From: Candidatus Obscuribacterales bacterium
Lineage (GTDB): Bacteria; Cyanobacteriota; Vampirovibrionia; Obscuribacterales; Obscuribacteraceae
Direction of reading: 5' to 3'
NCBI GenBank assembly: GCA_020050835.1
Contig: JAGVKB010000022.1
Location: 1 to 38,629 of the forward strand
Length of the DNA stretch: 38,629 nucleotides
The position numbers were made by a program, and so were the translations under genes. Positions 34,601-38,240 of this stretch are shown here, piece after piece. Under the pieces are notes generated by a model that was not told the origin of the DNA, ran no database searches, and worked only from the letters and a program-made list of their open reading frames with translations. The number at the start of each line of letters is the position of its first letter. Within the stretch, counting starts at the first letter, position 1.

Positions 34601-35842
34601 TTGAATTACGCCGCCATCGGCGGGCGGCATCTTGATTTAACTTACTGCCACGAAACCGGGCATCTGGTGGATTACGATCTGGTTCGCCGGTGTGGCGGTT
34701 TTGGCGAATACTCGGATATCTTGTCACAAGTGCTGTCGATGCATCGTGGTAAGGCAGATCGTTTTCCAAACATTCAGCCTTGCGGCAAGCATTTTGTGAG
34801 CGTTTTGTCCCAAGTGTTCGGCTTGAGGCCCAAGCAGGCAAAAATATTGTACGAGACTTTGCTTGCCGAGAATTTTAATGATGAAGGACAGGTGCGGACC
34901 TTGGACGCGCCTGGTGGGCTAGACTTAGGCGATCCCGCGCAAGCAGCCCGTTATTACCTGGGTAGAAACGAAATTTTCGCCGAAGCGTTCGGTTTGTATC
35001 AATTCAGGCTGCGTCTCATTTCCGATGGTAACCAGAATCCAACTTATGCCGAGCTGGTCGCCGACTTCTGCGGTGCGCGCAATCCCCAGCGGGCGCTATT
35101 CATGCAGCCGCTCGAAAGTGTATTTAACTGGCTGGTTGAAAATCGTTTCGAGCCGATGCGTCAGCGGCAGGAGGCAGCAAGGCAACAAGCATCGCGCAGA
35201 GATCTGAGGTCACGACAAGGCGGAGGGACGTTGGAGCGGCTTCTGGATTTTGTGGAGTGGCGCAACAGGGAAGTTGCTAACCCGATCGAATACAAGAATC
35301 TCACCCAAGCCTGGATTACGCAGCATCAAGTGTACCAGGACAAGAGAGAGGCCTTTTTCGATTGTCTCAGGACTCTGCCTAGCCAACCTGACGAGGCATC
35401 CGCGCGGATAGCTATTCTGCGCGAAGCACAGGCAAAGTCCAAAGAGCTGATAGAAATGTTACGGGGCAATGCTCACGACGGCGTCTTGCCTTTGACGTTG
35501 GCGATTGAGTCCGAGCTCAGGCACCATGGAGAAGCGGTGCACTCCGTGATACCGGCTCGTCTTAGAGAATTCGCTTTGGCTGGTTTGTCTTTTGAGGCGG
35601 ACGCGGGCGGCAGGCGAGCAGTGCTTGTAATAGAGCGCCCATCGGATAATCCCCAGCCGTTGACAGGCAATGCGCGATTTCATGAGCTGCTCGACGACTG
35701 GGTTCTAGTGCGTCGAATTGCGCTTCCTAATTTGATCGGCTATGACGGAAGGTCACAAAATGACGCTTTATACTTGTTTGAGCGCCGGAATGATTCGGGT
35801 ACCGATGATGCAGTAGCGACTGACACCGTCGAGGGTGCCTGA
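13649..35842 (+). CDS. Giant 7397-residue YD-repeat, kinase-like and metallopeptidase-domain protein
   Basis: One uninterrupted frame of 22.2 kb; the ATG follows a GGGGGTGA 12 bp upstream. Order by residue: polar helical N-terminus and Q/P/S-rich linker (1-565); YD/Rhs-like blocks (568-885, 968-1271, 2023-2738); Ala-rich helical region with a diverged internal duplication (1278-2014); helical regions with annexin-like repeats (2751-3050, 3601-3738); Gly/Ala-rich hydrophobic part (3822-4158); P/S/T-rich linker (4165-4448); coiled coil (4448-4605). Then come metallopeptidase-like domain 1 (HEVFGH, H4716-H4721), a kinase-like domain (5131-5365; K5174, N5257, D5270), coiled coils (5371-5714), metallopeptidase-like 2 (HESGH, H5824-H5828, E5897), a poly-Pro linker (6218-6291), a beta-rich part and metallopeptidase-like 3 (HETGH, H7001-H7005, E7108). 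No Sec signal is visible. YD scaffolds with C-terminal enzymes suggest a surface, toxin-like or predation role; this is inference. Confidence 0.88.
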   Translation: MVSDRVDEEPKPRQTDRSPESVEPTIVAASESVRRESSLTNSDFNRDFRQACQSFLATGIVEQFGNLLITQDQSETQDNGAGESAPEKLEGAVQSAATSIRSGSPDAIQHAFKELKNSENPREFMQRLRQVLGQSEPAGEGGDRQGPDWSAQDDMQRLELLRGTAEEFAGPAHLREFDRRITGLLQPATEQGEPAGVRGQVSEQWRVVQVRRDEFLDVVNDHMPELLAGATGRLDGMSRLPPADDPRYFEIVQRATAEEIDSAIKDPAHPLHGVYNAWHEAAGDFVTESLREQQQGVEADSGHGHCQPVEMTEVNLETESESPETEGSDLQSTAGSDNPDTTTIEHLFDCSLVRLFNGIDSALRSGDELDANTQEILYQQFLGLCQIAEMLPENQSQPATTSAAPSVQSGQQPASSAVQPPAVNPADQALLSDQATVSEGQPAPVGEQPAGTDEVPTLRSRTRLPPIPVPDPSGLPGLWRLARDPNPNPNHEEFDPERLDREPGLGADAGDSEGPIISPAVLGALTRDRPPTIAETARDRPPVDSAPLHRRELVIDAQPIVNTPPPAEGSYRLTFDPQTGQLCKIGLPGNQGELRKVGESWKLFDSQGQEIRHDGQGQPPRVNNFDPGVIRWNLDGTIKGEFTRLADGTIRYDNKEGLMEYHRQDGSREIRNFNTYSREQWDSDGTRKRTEYWDGFGWRQAASVSTDASTDAEGRITNITRVTFDRMAGRPESIERNDRNNTLTTHYAGGSSHLCNWNDRQIIYDNGRGQRSTLYQDGEGHWRRGVAREDASSGQLVIDFVANATREERRKMANGELSAQVRVRRRAGGSGQGAPEPGQETGSVISAYATGPEITRNRDGDIVRVRQANGGVVSVQANRITLPDGRLLIRQPQTDSSRPQTTAPGQATGDTGERAGVGRPADSAGSGTGQARGRGAGDAAVASGAASGPAVTPPEQPPRGQARTNPPMEQWLLVDQSTGQQTRLEANIALGENGTVKISHKNGTEETLESSGRSVVRRNGAPVSITEANGNKWNVEPAAIAGQFRFTLEGQTRFAPVTSMLEGMKLNPDGSISFKLTERGVQLEGRYEGGSYVLRDVQHNRLWRTTDAGGQVKEYTWDRQNPNRLVKVERVTADAAGRAVRVVTDEVDGQGQLRAVRNSQVQDAASRYGGRSSYDNDGRGTYSVQGRYATDLGQGTVDGTLHRRLDGVEIITRRATNAQGRPIEEFVQAKVTHGENSYSIIDRNQIERIRVNADRSQIRRDERGRLCRESSTRGSTISDADAIALNAAFRQAGVTGNAQLLESTGQALQQGLTGPNQPGVERILAREDLAQSRMNLSNSDSPLESRILAATAIVLNRHATDEERADAIRTLQSIARAQLEAVARQERPSVDAQLSTAIKNLEAFNLAIELSRAGPLMRGQQVSLELIGLSNIPAVGGLGLTGLGQVGAQLAASRTRPEQTMAEAFARLNQLALESPPSVVAKELIDSIRRGDPNNVLRGLSSSDQQQQALAAARLAVLTRQAFESVSNPQRVQLIIQNIGFPPSVSELARIELALRRELGQGNNAATEWSSWSQAARSLANLSAITGADANALARARQQVEMLAQSAIGNPYARAALSAIVLSAASPDVLPVATAEFNRLQTIQNGNNRERVVGVPSLQGLASQDASNIRNLAAQYLGQVVAQDGGRINPAETHALVTALRAAEQTGDRATANQAIETLLLGLSGPNKDSVAEAMRAAQLQFPRPSENLSQRSSPEGLLRAEFAFRLQAINGDQAAFESANWASAARGLSKLQLIQPGDNNAAQSVQRVMARIFAEDRAGSAYARAAINSILAAGDSRATAALNNLQNEGSGDRRIEVPSLSNLNPQLLGQMQLAALLLIRERQTTGANQYSQSDQIAMAASLSNQSVRDLISSGLRSNSPCERQFSLAVLSAGSSHLTAEQIVEMRWHRSPDAARILNQLPDETKQQLRQDLAGRLQATGEGALTGRQRENAIESLIVLGGWSLLTSQANAMGLQVSGRTIEDLRECTKYHLTGDGDTRAVRHLERADQTQVWYRWHETGEFAGREQKDRNGLLTSFDAQGRVVRVDYGNGHWRNFERDELGNLRRIADSFGNLLTSTDGRIFRTHPANEIFTGAVEIDDDGKFRIGTGEGESVQFNAGATRSLINQRGSLAVGPAGSQVLRDLQGNIHATVDGRGIERRFSRDTSGQLNTIEVRYPDGRREQITSGFTVDDEGNVTVTAQDCSSRTFKLDGSLVERDTNNNVTRVLDKHNRVTLIERDQQTGAVAKIIYPDGSTWTWDKQRDVWVINNGTSSVVLRGSITVASDGTIRRSSAEGSTTKLTDGWEELRDGSGSITGCQAVNQFGATIKKDERGRITEINYANNTKYEFRYDSQTGLLASVLHPFGVTWIPSERNGQTVWVRQGSSPPVTWTGNIQPSADGSVMWSSTDPTLRHQYTYLHQGDGSYQRAKDGQVVERRTRSGETVEYRFDAQRNQTESVRRLGSNYSTQDSQGLVRDLVIDGVRRQFEWRRNGDGSATINQMTVTRQVGGREVKENWRLLEGSSNRWQRYDLDNNKVGPIWIGQITISEGNYREIEPVASQAVRTEPSFKVTDFRLDGHTAIRENGSTRILDGRGRVVETRFIHNGGAEAVRRYEYKESGYFATHPWRITGLDGRVWTAESPTNWTSNTGHTWSGVVWVSSEGVAHEISSSGLARTIGRNGEGLNDWRTGRLVQSFQTISNPVDPNSYRRLWGWLSTDPHTWNSPSFENLKTVLADLNEAETQIIKGLFERQFGEPLTAAIRRVYTNPLQQEELLMLVGRRDRVGGGRGTDEAGVLHLNLQRLSRLGVTGQVTWSVREPLPNTSAANDSREIRDTLTQIRLQVSGLSPVLLAELRTQWKERYGTELLNDLLACRHVAESAYDAGFLRIHLSGSDEAGPNQDGMVKLMVDAAKEGNTLLFAEACRMATQAARLEAQNKFLTNDVLPRHFSGDDLRAAQELLRDGRLSVQTQVLNSSRWFRTNDEQSINRALSELTHIDHLLFRRGEEISRNINAPGRSSAGGESSTPVKEPVSGGENDMRALQYYNSWMEIINSVSASGWLPGSSREANIDKLRGGTLAGEMYRQGSWAAQHLGVSASVNSPQQITATIQGMGRNLFDQFVEGGRAGWTTVNEAISSRLPADRRDLAVGQLNLILQGAGRVIDDLESQLRQSNAIPNQDGSILTVGSLDLSERTLNSMRASPSFRVMSDQQLRDILSGYREYRRLLAVQNQFDRYSQEQALNSDRRRQLEVFRQYLYDVVRAEARPSIFELIRPQAGDAGNPNNVRYVLEALRSMRQTEQAQFRDNAMIAVAGVVYNKDGTSQPARRGFADELGDRLRERLSGNSSALAAAERFLEQIRRGGVQNPSERRESLIAELGSALGTTSSHFIAVRNVINEISVDTALNSEQFMAEAGRRMGERNEHFRAAEDALRIERKRVELIDRIYLAASETGVDSSVSQSNERFRGRTVPQQSGVESTMQQQQLAARQQAILSVILPALADPELRAKLQSSQQFKEAVDRTLDPLAWGQLVQPILSGTLSADSIFGMLSRQRHENLAASGDSFIHTVLALNADNLKLLNNSSKDRKRILGVFSAGGTADAVLNWTASGVSERAEVQKVLEKILTQNRATDADRVRLFTLGIGVSKEDVKRILTELSPDQRRVVQDQYASSYGRNLAEDLRAKWGSDIATLVPLLRTDRPSARQVLLEAAQQTTGSLSPDSPTIGVAAYHYVLQDLYALHGQIRQANSEGRSLSPQQLTQLERQWIESIGSYREAKKEFGELLANTTITVASLAAAPFTGGLSLKGLAMVFAVGGMARVGIRSGIEGGDFDSSARNVLGTYLGGGVSAVTNFINPARIPGLNLFMQSAAREAAEQTARLGAQGAIRALNREGLLLTGAQAEQVLQQRINGLLTRMMQAGQTELPEGAMAAFVRQLSVDGIVSANVSANALARVANLVGTEIQSAVGQVSLSMASRIQQASVDLLSNATIGGFASAAGAVTEDITRGEFSSQRYVNAFFQGAGGGMLEFGFSRMGSGLFNSTIGGRIASARAQALARSQVSMLAGRTGSHIESAFDLVNNLQEEILPELLTGLVSGEGVDGLGSMSSQITSGMVLGSLGRRFATRSRIHGDSPQSSSPAQRGVGSDRSGGSSEALTATSSESVVGSDSAAPVGVITPVLSGSTVPASAVPSLIESGDVGAVVPGDSSRPVITDAGDTVVFPSAVSPVVLQSGQHPGAVVAEPDVLTGDASDYVTSLPAPETSTTTPPVPTTNTISGAHQPTAHTSTAQGHTTDSAPAGHQPAEAHIVHPATTTQNVSPVSNTVPSPPQHAVAPPPQREFLSSLAPDAVSTSHNAPNPVHPVGPLTSPVQTDNVGPVESYAQAGPALRPGEVLPPAPQPSVAAPSGQFGWGLQELEKECVNLIQQRRELQANAGSENSRELEYLNNEIRQNLEQRRAIVLGQINQVYDPMRGDITRHEEVRDAASMQMPFLQRDLLRDDNSSAENQQLKAELEQHQWQKEQAERELTAVAQTMRASGAERELLGLQGELRVLDIALAAEDGRIAATVEAGYLGADPVTGHLSINAPGAAGPYRFQDSRWGLVDGLAFRVAGPVQSADMLEVVYAIGRPPDDSHISLLLDGSPDAQPGGRNMVTGEVSIATVRPPGELLYHEAALRHTTNHEVFGHAGQFDYFDRLPESIRQVVCEAYQTWLDDPVTRWNIGIGSVDHHATAYLERLSSRDYVDPRKSLLAYFACFPEVFAELGAVYRYSTTPEGRGLSYAELIERTTANSPLGSDRASVLRNARPIYDALREQVFVPYDRGDWSARQPGPRIVMLVDSSRQFSPDKRGIDLHPKIHEKIEITVQGTPPGVMFYRDGKGNVYQQAQAGAALVLDHRLKLRVYHEGKFVVPSTVRAAGDALSRRFDASAQVAGVQHAQAVPVSQLSTPSSAGRVGLIRMSLDGLTPAQKRLKVERAINSSISDPVTRLRYLELLHAGRLSPEDILHLLDPAFSPEERERKFRTLFGERFDAEVGGVDFAQDLSQAQVLSQPQSQQLSQNTLQQMQQGLVDPNPPANSDSTSRSINTDTQSDLGSERKLHGNLSIDFSEQLGGGQADVYRATVDGRDVVVVLPNGGEAALKIRARNERIARVIDGMADSNPASRHPASVMREVHWHDGTIVRALFVEHVGEPVKAVPEVAARDLSLRLALVKRLIAGAGDVDGNIAFDLNGVARNFDYGEKELFAQWAGPRWDGLLARHYQNLPPGDQALEYASRIVEVFGSSAGQQQLIELGLTAEEARSLVSRAAWFLNSESKLFPPASSGIQYYIDGRPDGIPNFENLVTVLDPNSLSGPDLLAQKVIAAQQKLRNLEDDIAVLTIGEGRSRNSPDVVELVEKYAELYQDKNSALELLADSIAKGSVRADYQYYLEAFINNNTATMLSYSPEELGIELSNLDKIDQRSQPREQTAEPQASRVHGESPSIAVWELFENLFETEPPSNELLKALGTVELARALQQYQKQMRQIRNGEQALANLESELAELTECQDELEASVVREEIERVSKAVAGVSQALNTQVGNESVARVLEQIDRLWSPVRQLDERFEDLSARRDEIDAGYVDRRDTIDDLIEKFENKGHLSESEMVLYAATLDEKARIDREMAAELSQLDQELNQLSVQRLPFYEALSGSAELRNLKVAFADATDSFSPGVYTVKLQSEPVQVIVEPGPAVSWATVNSVLRAAETMGLKPQTIRITNDHNPKHLGLYISEQNSRLRETTIEITEVDGNASSYTYLHESGHLYDLDALKLSSNPAIVAKYVEILHEQVDTLALAAGLTESAMRSLIKKLTSSDSMSSSQNFAGYVISRRELIADFFVYSYERVRALSTGEHLTFLQLVDKIAFKKHAQLHRPFQQLFEYLDREHFRPLIQAEKAIDAVARQYTRSIRNPAFEYLQEEFKSALHGANLSTDEGRFDATSRMFVALERASAISTSEISSVALNAVLIQRFNLGWENLHCDRLIETDRQEYELYQRFLNDRFDPYTDSSIEPTQRDEIVVAYRTYQCVVSGLSSKLSRQLASIYRQACEPIDRMFVPFVLDQAIKDFTREHPNFDPGVLRSGISRIDVLLRKLADSSITDNRYAQIRKQAFDEAKKLLAALPAAHAEVEYLVPMLCAKLGLKSFDIPAHLRFALPEQLPPPPPPWLNQQPQHQPLDKPVPADNDETRILSASDSQQPAPDLEALNNDEPTQQTGAESADAVLEKAATIAQPANEVVWGQTVIQGGMRATVVGQTEVGWLILRQPGRLEDPSITLCRDETADQVRNDPRYRQIRLYGHDGQPLGEYFVRVDHDNAAERDIFSNPGRDYIRIDEDGNVLDAPEILEVDPQEQMIEMPVVTSATEPRRTADVVFVKISSPGQQSIGEHVPVDVYLYPGRLSSGDYFEVAVPVAGRQVGPYGPDNIRIVRMPDGADVVLTGGGGVFSLPGSEGRGQLLNPRAEIVLNDRRDFALVISLLNDVANGVRSPEADALRSCMQTVSMRDPLAMEAPGASSGSLTFDFCLTAANYLALDSATGLIRDYLQRHNGGMRINLLRDTWPVTQAGNVNGALIHTDLGEVIHSRYAGTGLMEVGRLTSDGLAQLCIDAGIAPGQVMYDNQGRLMFNTEHGTAWALPGRPSFMQVHPAHQGAGGSAGSDSGPQGKVALLRGLAALDALYAHFHAGERTSPAFHTLEQERQVLRQRHERTDALLDEFNRVRLQPEHLRRYVEQHLESGALARAWKNGEIDGLALFSHIIRNTSAAMQIDLLRQTESMLRVFAGEHHGELLLELAINPGHNVAVGVESLRCMPVEPGKHRALLQELALNSPHEVIREQAQLRLVLPRILGPKDSLLPGSRFIDGQTGFTIVIGGDTAVPREMLESVLNAMDRLGFGISGMEITLVDMPSEGPRGSARGAYLGDYRIRLNYAAIGGRHLDLTYCHETGHLVDYDLVRRCGGFGEYSDILSQVLSMHRGKADRFPNIQPCGKHFVSVLSQVFGLRPKQAKILYETLLAENFNDEGQVRTLDAPGGLDLGDPAQAARYYLGRNEIFAEAFGLYQFRLRLISDGNQNPTYAELVADFCGARNPQRALFMQPLESVFNWLVENRFEPMRQRQEAARQQASRRDLRSRQGGGTLERLLDFVEWRNREVANPIEYKNLTQAWITQHQVYQDKREAFFDCLRTLPSQPDEASARIAILREAQAKSKELIEMLRGNAHDGVLPLTLAIESELRHHGEAVHSVIPARLREFALAGLSFEADAGGRRAVLVIERPSDNPQPLTGNARFHELLDDWVLVRRIALPNLIGYDGRSQNDALYLFERRNDSGTDDAVATDTVEGA

Positions 35843-35843
35843 C

Positions 35844-35867
35844 GATCGAGCGCTACTTTCGTCGATC
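35844..35867 (+). terminator. Weak stem-loop after the giant gene
   Basis: GATCGA and TCGATC pair around a 12-base loop 1 bp after the TGA. There is no following T-run, so at most this is a 3'-end stabilising hairpin or a poor terminator. Confidence 0.2.
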
Positions 35868-36109
35868 ACAGAAGTGGAATTCGGATGAAGTGAGGGAAGG
35901 GGAGAATCGACAAAGGCGATAAGCAGTCAATCTATGAACGAGCAACCGTGGGAATAAACCTTCAGTGTCGACATCACGGTGTTCGAACGAGACATGCCAA
36001 CCTTCGGCGATTCAATTACAAGCAAGTCGAAGAAAGAGCGCAGCGAGGTTGAGCCGAAACTGAGGCTTCGAGTAGTCACAGCCTGAGACTCTTCTTCAAA
36101 AGCAGCGCT

Positions 36110-36122
36110 TATACATTGTATA
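36110..36122. promoter_or_regulatory. Palindromic operator candidate
   Basis: TATACA and TGTATA are perfect 6-bp arms around one T, 156 bp before the regulator's ATG. It is AT-rich in a GC-balanced context, so it could be an operator or part of a promoter; no paired -35 is obvious. Confidence 0.3.
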
Positions 36123-36200
36123 TGGAGATATACAGGGCCTTATTGATCGCTGCAAAATTGACCAAGCCGATCGACATCTGGATAGACTTTTGACCGGACT

Positions 36201-36227
36201 TTGACGCAAGTGTGCAGGTATCCTGAG
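36201..36227 (+). promoter_or_regulatory. Partial copy D of the phased direct-repeat motif
   Basis: ACGCAAGT and CTGA occur with the same 19-bp offset as in copies A and B, preceded by CTTTG like the CTTGG of copy A. The upstream CACAA element is absent and no -10 hexamer lies 28 bp beyond the last element. It may be a weak site linking the atypical regulator to the same regulon, or a chance match. Confidence 0.3.
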
Positions 36228-36277
36228 CAGATGCAAATTCCTCGGTACCGAGTTTCTACTGGGTCGTGTGGTAAGTG

Positions 36278-36952
36278 ATGGCAAAGATACTAATTATCGA
36301 GAATGATGAATGTACAACTGCAGTGCTAAAGGACTGGTTGTCTCTTGATCGCCATCTGGTGGAGATGGTTGTTGATGGCTCGGAAGGACTTGCCTACTTG
36401 CGAAATTATCGATATGACCTGGTGGTGCTGGCTCTGAAGCTCCCGGGGATGAGCGAATTGGAAGTCTGCAAGGAATATCGCAGTGGCGGTGGTAAGACAC
36501 CTATGCTTGTCGTGAGCGGGCTTACGTCCGTGGAGGATAAGGCTCGCGGATTGGATGCTGGCGCCGATGATTACCTGACAATGCCATTTCACGGCATCGA
36601 GCTTAACGCCAGGGTGCGCGCGTTGTTGAGAAGGCCTCCTGAGCCTGTCAGTGTTTCAGTCAAGCAAGCAGGCACACTTGAGCTAGTGCCGGCTTGCTTG
36701 ACCGTAAAGATTGGCGAATGGACTGCGCGGCTCAGACCAAGGGAGTTTGCGCTTTTGGACTTCCTGTTTCGGCATCCGAATCAGGTCTTTGGACCCGAAG
36801 TGCTGCTTGCCAGGGTCTGGCGATCCGACACTGAAGTTTCGGCTGATAATGTGCGATTGACGGTCAAGCGCCTGCGCGACAAACTGGGTGAAAAATCACC
36901 GATCAATACGATTCACGGTGCCGGCTACATACTGGAGTTGCCGAAGCATTGA
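36278..36952 (+). CDS. Atypical OmpR-family regulator lacking the phosphoacceptor Asp
   Basis: I chose the ATG at 36278 (224 residues); a GTG directly before it is also possible. The receiver aligns without gaps to the regulator at 6047, but key residues are changed. The phosphorylated Asp is Ala52 (VVLALKLPG instead of VVLDWxLP), one acidic-pocket Asp is Asn (IENDE), the switch Lys is Met102 (YLTMPF), and the switch Thr is Ser80. The winged helix is intact (PREFALLDFLFRHPNQVF; recognition region NVRLTVKRLRDKL; hairpin IHGAGYILEL). It should bind DNA but cannot be controlled by ordinary Asp phosphorylation; ligand binding, dimerisation with a partner, or constitutive activity are options known from atypical response regulators. 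It lies downstream of the giant gene, convergent with the next gene (22 bp apart). Confidence 0.9.
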   Translation: MAKILIIENDECTTAVLKDWLSLDRHLVEMVVDGSEGLAYLRNYRYDLVVLALKLPGMSELEVCKEYRSGGGKTPMLVVSGLTSVEDKARGLDAGADDYLTMPFHGIELNARVRALLRRPPEPVSVSVKQAGTLELVPACLTVKIGEWTARLRPREFALLDFLFRHPNQVFGPEVLLARVWRSDTEVSADNVRLTVKRLRDKLGEKSPINTIHGAGYILELPKH

Positions 36953-36974
36953 CTACTGAGTCGTTGCTCTGTTT

Positions 36975-37766
36975 CTAGTCCGGGAGCGCTCCCCAACGGC
37001 ACAGCTGTCCGCAGGCGAGTCGTGGCGTGGAGCGCACGGCTTCTAAAACTACATGCGCCAGCGTCACGCGTGCTCCGAGCAGTGAACTGTTGGTTTTAGC
37101 GCTGGCAGCTAGAAGGGCATTGTTGATAGAGATGAGATCGGCCGCATTCACCCTAAACATGCCTGCAAGTTTCATGGCCGCCCCATTGACCAGGGATGAC
37201 GATCGGCCACATGGCTGCCTGTGTTTCTTGATCATGTCTTTAAGGTACGACGCAACCAACTGCTCAGCAGGCGTTGCCTGGTCTTGTCTGGCAAGGCGCG
37301 CTGCCGCCGTAATTGCTTCATGCAGGTTAAGCTCCGTCCGGCGCGGATAGAACGGCCCCTTCGGCAGAGTATTATCCCCGGATTTGAGCAGATGCAGGGC
37401 CGGTCGGACCTCGTCGCACCAATAGAGCGACCTGACGATCAAATCGCAAAGGGCAAAATCTCGGTCTGTAGTGGGTGAAGCGTGCATATGTATTCGGTTG
37501 TTCTTGAGCCACCGGAGTTCGTCTGGTTTGACCCGAACCAGGTTTCCGAAGGCGCGGCAAGACAGCCGATCGGCTCGAGCTCGACTGATTTCTGCATCAT
37601 CGGGCTTGCCTGCGTTCTGATCGCACCAATCCGCGTAAACCGCGAATGGATGCTGATGAGGGTCATCGATTTGTCGCAGGTAAGGCAGCAACTTGCGAAT
37701 GGGCAACCAGTATTCTGGAAGCACTACTTTAAAATCGATTCCGAAACTATTAGGACTTTTGCGCAT
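36975..37766 (-). CDS. Hypothetical cytoplasmic protein
   Basis: The 263-residue frame starts at an ATG with AAGG about 11 bp upstream and reads toward the atypical regulator. It is mostly alpha-helical, basic and rich in Arg, Ala and Leu, with several Trp and Cys in the first half (for example YADWCDQNAGKPD and DLIVRSLYWCDEVRPALHLL) and a helical, less polar second half. There is no signal peptide or membrane helix and no catalytic motif I recognise. It does not obviously belong to the surface locus. It could be a separate housekeeping or regulatory gene; I assign no function. Confidence 0.65.
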   Translation of the reverse strand: MRKSPNSFGIDFKVVLPEYWLPIRKLLPYLRQIDDPHQHPFAVYADWCDQNAGKPDDAEISRARADRLSCRAFGNLVRVKPDELRWLKNNRIHMHASPTTDRDFALCDLIVRSLYWCDEVRPALHLLKSGDNTLPKGPFYPRRTELNLHEAITAAARLARQDQATPAEQLVASYLKDMIKKHRQPCGRSSSLVNGAAMKLAGMFRVNAADLISINNALLAASAKTNSSLLGARVTLAHVVLEAVRSTPRLACGQLCRWGALPD

Positions 37767-37881
37767 TAGACCTGTACCTTTCTTGCTTGAACTATGGATG
37801 AGTCCGGCGAAACAATCACAGCCAGTAGGCTGCTTCGACGTCTAATTCAGGGCTCTGGCTAATAGTCGGCTGGACTGGCAT

Positions 37882-37898
37882 GCATAAGTTCCTTATGC
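37882..37898. other. Perfect inverted repeat between two minus-strand genes
   Basis: GCATAAG and CTTATGC pair around TTC. The repeat lies between the stop of the mini-gene (37929) and the start of the gene at 37766. On the plus strand a T-run follows 9 bp later, but no plus-strand gene ends here, and the minus strand has no T-run after the hairpin. It may be a 3' structure of the mini-gene or an operator for the next gene. Confidence 0.3.
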
Positions 37899-37928
37899 TG
37901 TTTGCCATTTTTTGAAAGGATATATAGG

Positions 37929-38093
37929 TTACGAGCAGAGAAAAACGAGGAGTAGAATTCCGAAGACGATCAGCATCTGTCCAAAGAGAATGCCGCACGC
38001 AAGCCTTTCTCGTGCTCGCTCCCTGGCGATAATGCCCTCTAAGATGCGTCTTTGGCGCCTTCGTGTTTCCGGGTTGTTCGGTTGTCCCTTCAC
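37929..38093 (-). CDS. 54-residue tail-anchored membrane mini-protein
   Basis: A GTG at 38093 is preceded by AGGGAGG with 5-bp spacing, the best ribosome site in this part of the window, and the frame runs to a TAA at 37929. The product has a very basic helical first half (RRRQRRILEGIIARERARER, residues 11-30) and a hydrophobic C-terminal half (about 35-52, ending LLLVFLCS). That is a single-pass, C-terminally anchored topology with the positive side in the cytoplasm. I do not recognise a family. Small proteins of this shape often modulate a membrane partner. The overlapping plus-strand frame of 77 residues has no comparable start site and looks like a shadow. Confidence 0.6.
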   Translation of the reverse strand: MKGQPNNPETRRRQRRILEGIIARERARERLACGILFGQMLIVFGILLLVFLCS

Positions 38094-38240
38094 ATTGACC
38101 TCCCTCTGGTTTGAGTTTGAATTGAGAGACTCTGCCCTAACTTAACGAGCACCTGTGCACAACGCCAGGGCGCTCCGTACATACTTGGTTCACAGTAGAT
38201 CACCTACCGCATCCTTTTTGTGCGTTCGAGCGATCTTCAG

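Larger units (their letters stand above)
35868..36277. other. 410-bp intergenic region before the atypical regulator
   Basis: I see no credible gene here. The region contains a perfect palindrome, TATACA-T-TGTATA, at 36110-36122, and a second TATAC 11 bp further on (36130). It also contains a partial copy of the phased motif at 36201-36227 (ACGCAAG at 36204 and CTGAG at 36223, the same 19-bp offset as copies A-C). The length and these sites suggest that the regulator at 36278 is separately controlled. Confidence 0.4.

Noticed and set aside
13649-35842. Numerous antisense and out-of-frame ORFs inside the giant gene
   Set aside because: All are embedded in one intact frame with recognisable domains throughout; none shows its own start signals or domain motifs.
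36096-36284. Minus-strand 62-residue frame in the regulator's leader
   Set aside because: It covers the palindrome and motif region, has no ribosome site and shows an Arg/Pro/Ser composition typical of shadow frames.
37912-38145. Plus-strand 77-residue frame
   Set aside because: It overlaps the minus-strand mini-gene, has no ribosome site and lacks the ordered basic-then-hydrophobic layout of the opposite frame.
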